Shown: piece by piece, positions 7,158 to 7,290 of the stretch
How the letters are laid out: every line of letters begins with the position of its first letter
Position numbering within the stretch: position 1 is the stretch's first letter
Source of the DNA: Acidobacteriota bacterium
Lineage (GTDB): Bacteria > Acidobacteriota > Blastocatellia > Pyrinomonadales > Pyrinomonadaceae
Assembly (NCBI GenBank): GCA_029777145.1
Contig: JAKOSS010000677.1
Coordinates: 1-7,290, forward strand
DNA length: 7,290 nucleotides
Direction of reading: 5' to 3'
Notes under the pieces: model-generated
Told to the model about the DNA's origin: nothing
Databases searched by the model: none
Seen by the model: the letters and a program-made list of their open reading frames with translations, nothing else
Position numbers and translations under genes: made by a program

Positions 7158-7290
7158 TTTCGATAATGATCACGTTCAGTTCCTTCGGCCCGTGAACGCC
7201 GAGCGCGAGCGTCAGTTCGATATCCGACGTCCGCGATTGTCCGGTAATGAAGGTCACGCTCCGGCTCGCCTGAGTGTCGATCACGGCGAG
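7150..7290 (-). CDS. lutC: LUD-domain protein LutC, lactate utilization (partial, C-terminal 46 residues)
   Basis: The frame enters from the right edge and ends at TGA (7152-7150), giving 46 residues. They include FITGQSRTSDIELTLALGVHGPKELNVI, i.e. the conserved LutC/YkgG ending, where the S-R-T-x-D-I-E segment and the G-V-H-G-P motif are characteristic (quoted here as FITGQSRTSDI and ELTLALGVHGPKELNVI). LutC belongs with LutA and LutB to the iron-sulfur complex that oxidises L-lactate to pyruvate in the cytoplasm. The stop overlaps the ATPase start by 8 bases, so lutC is the upstream gene of the same operon and lutA/lutB would be expected further upstream, outside the window. Rhamnose and fucose breakdown both yield lactaldehyde and then lactate, which explains this placement. 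Only the C-terminus is seen, so a LUD fusion such as LutB cannot be fully excluded, though the ending fits LutC. Confidence 0.83.
   Translation of the reverse strand, partial: LAVIDTQASRSVTFITGQSRTSDIELTLALGVHGPKELNVIIIENE

Noticed and set aside
5670..7166. A 498-codon plus-strand open frame opposite the ABC ATPase, and similar ones at 2876-3613, 3944-5077 and 5098-6570.
   Set aside because: These mirror clearly recognisable transporter genes, have the same Arg/Asp-rich antisense composition and show no domains.

Overview
The window is a stretch of one polycistronic operon, entirely on the minus strand, from a GC-rich Gram-negative-type bacterium. The codon style, the Tat- and Sec-exported glycosidases and the gene content would suit Acidobacteriota, perhaps Blastocatellia. 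That is a guess from overall feel; no marker gene here settles it. There is no RNA gene, insertion sequence, CRISPR array, promoter or terminator visible. The largest gap between genes is 22 bases, so the operon starts and ends outside the window.

In transcription order (right to left): the C-terminal end of lutC, a LUD-domain lactate-oxidation protein (7150-7290); a two-domain sugar ABC ATPase (5646-7157); a CUT2-type sugar permease (4681-5634); a second CUT2 permease fused in one reading frame to a RhaS-like periplasmic sugar-binding protein (2594-4681); a Tat-exported GH51 alpha-L-arabinofuranosidase (910-2571); and the first 302 residues of a Sec-exported GH105 unsaturated rhamnogalacturonyl hydrolase (1-906).

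The genes make sense together as a module for pectin, specifically rhamnogalacturonan I with arabinan side chains. GH51 would remove arabinose and GH105 would split the unsaturated uronic acid from rhamnose, both outside the cytoplasm. The ABC importer would take up the released sugar, most likely L-rhamnose judging from its binding domain. Rhamnose breakdown through lactaldehyde gives lactate, which explains a Lut protein in the same operon.

The most unusual point is the permease/binding-protein fusion. The junction carries an extra membrane segment that would place the binding domain in the periplasm. Just before that segment, inside the reading frame, lie a perfect AGGAGG ribosome-binding sequence and an in-frame GTG codon at 8-base spacing. 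The gene may therefore make both a tethered fusion and a separate membrane-anchored binding protein. It may instead be a recently joined pair of genes.
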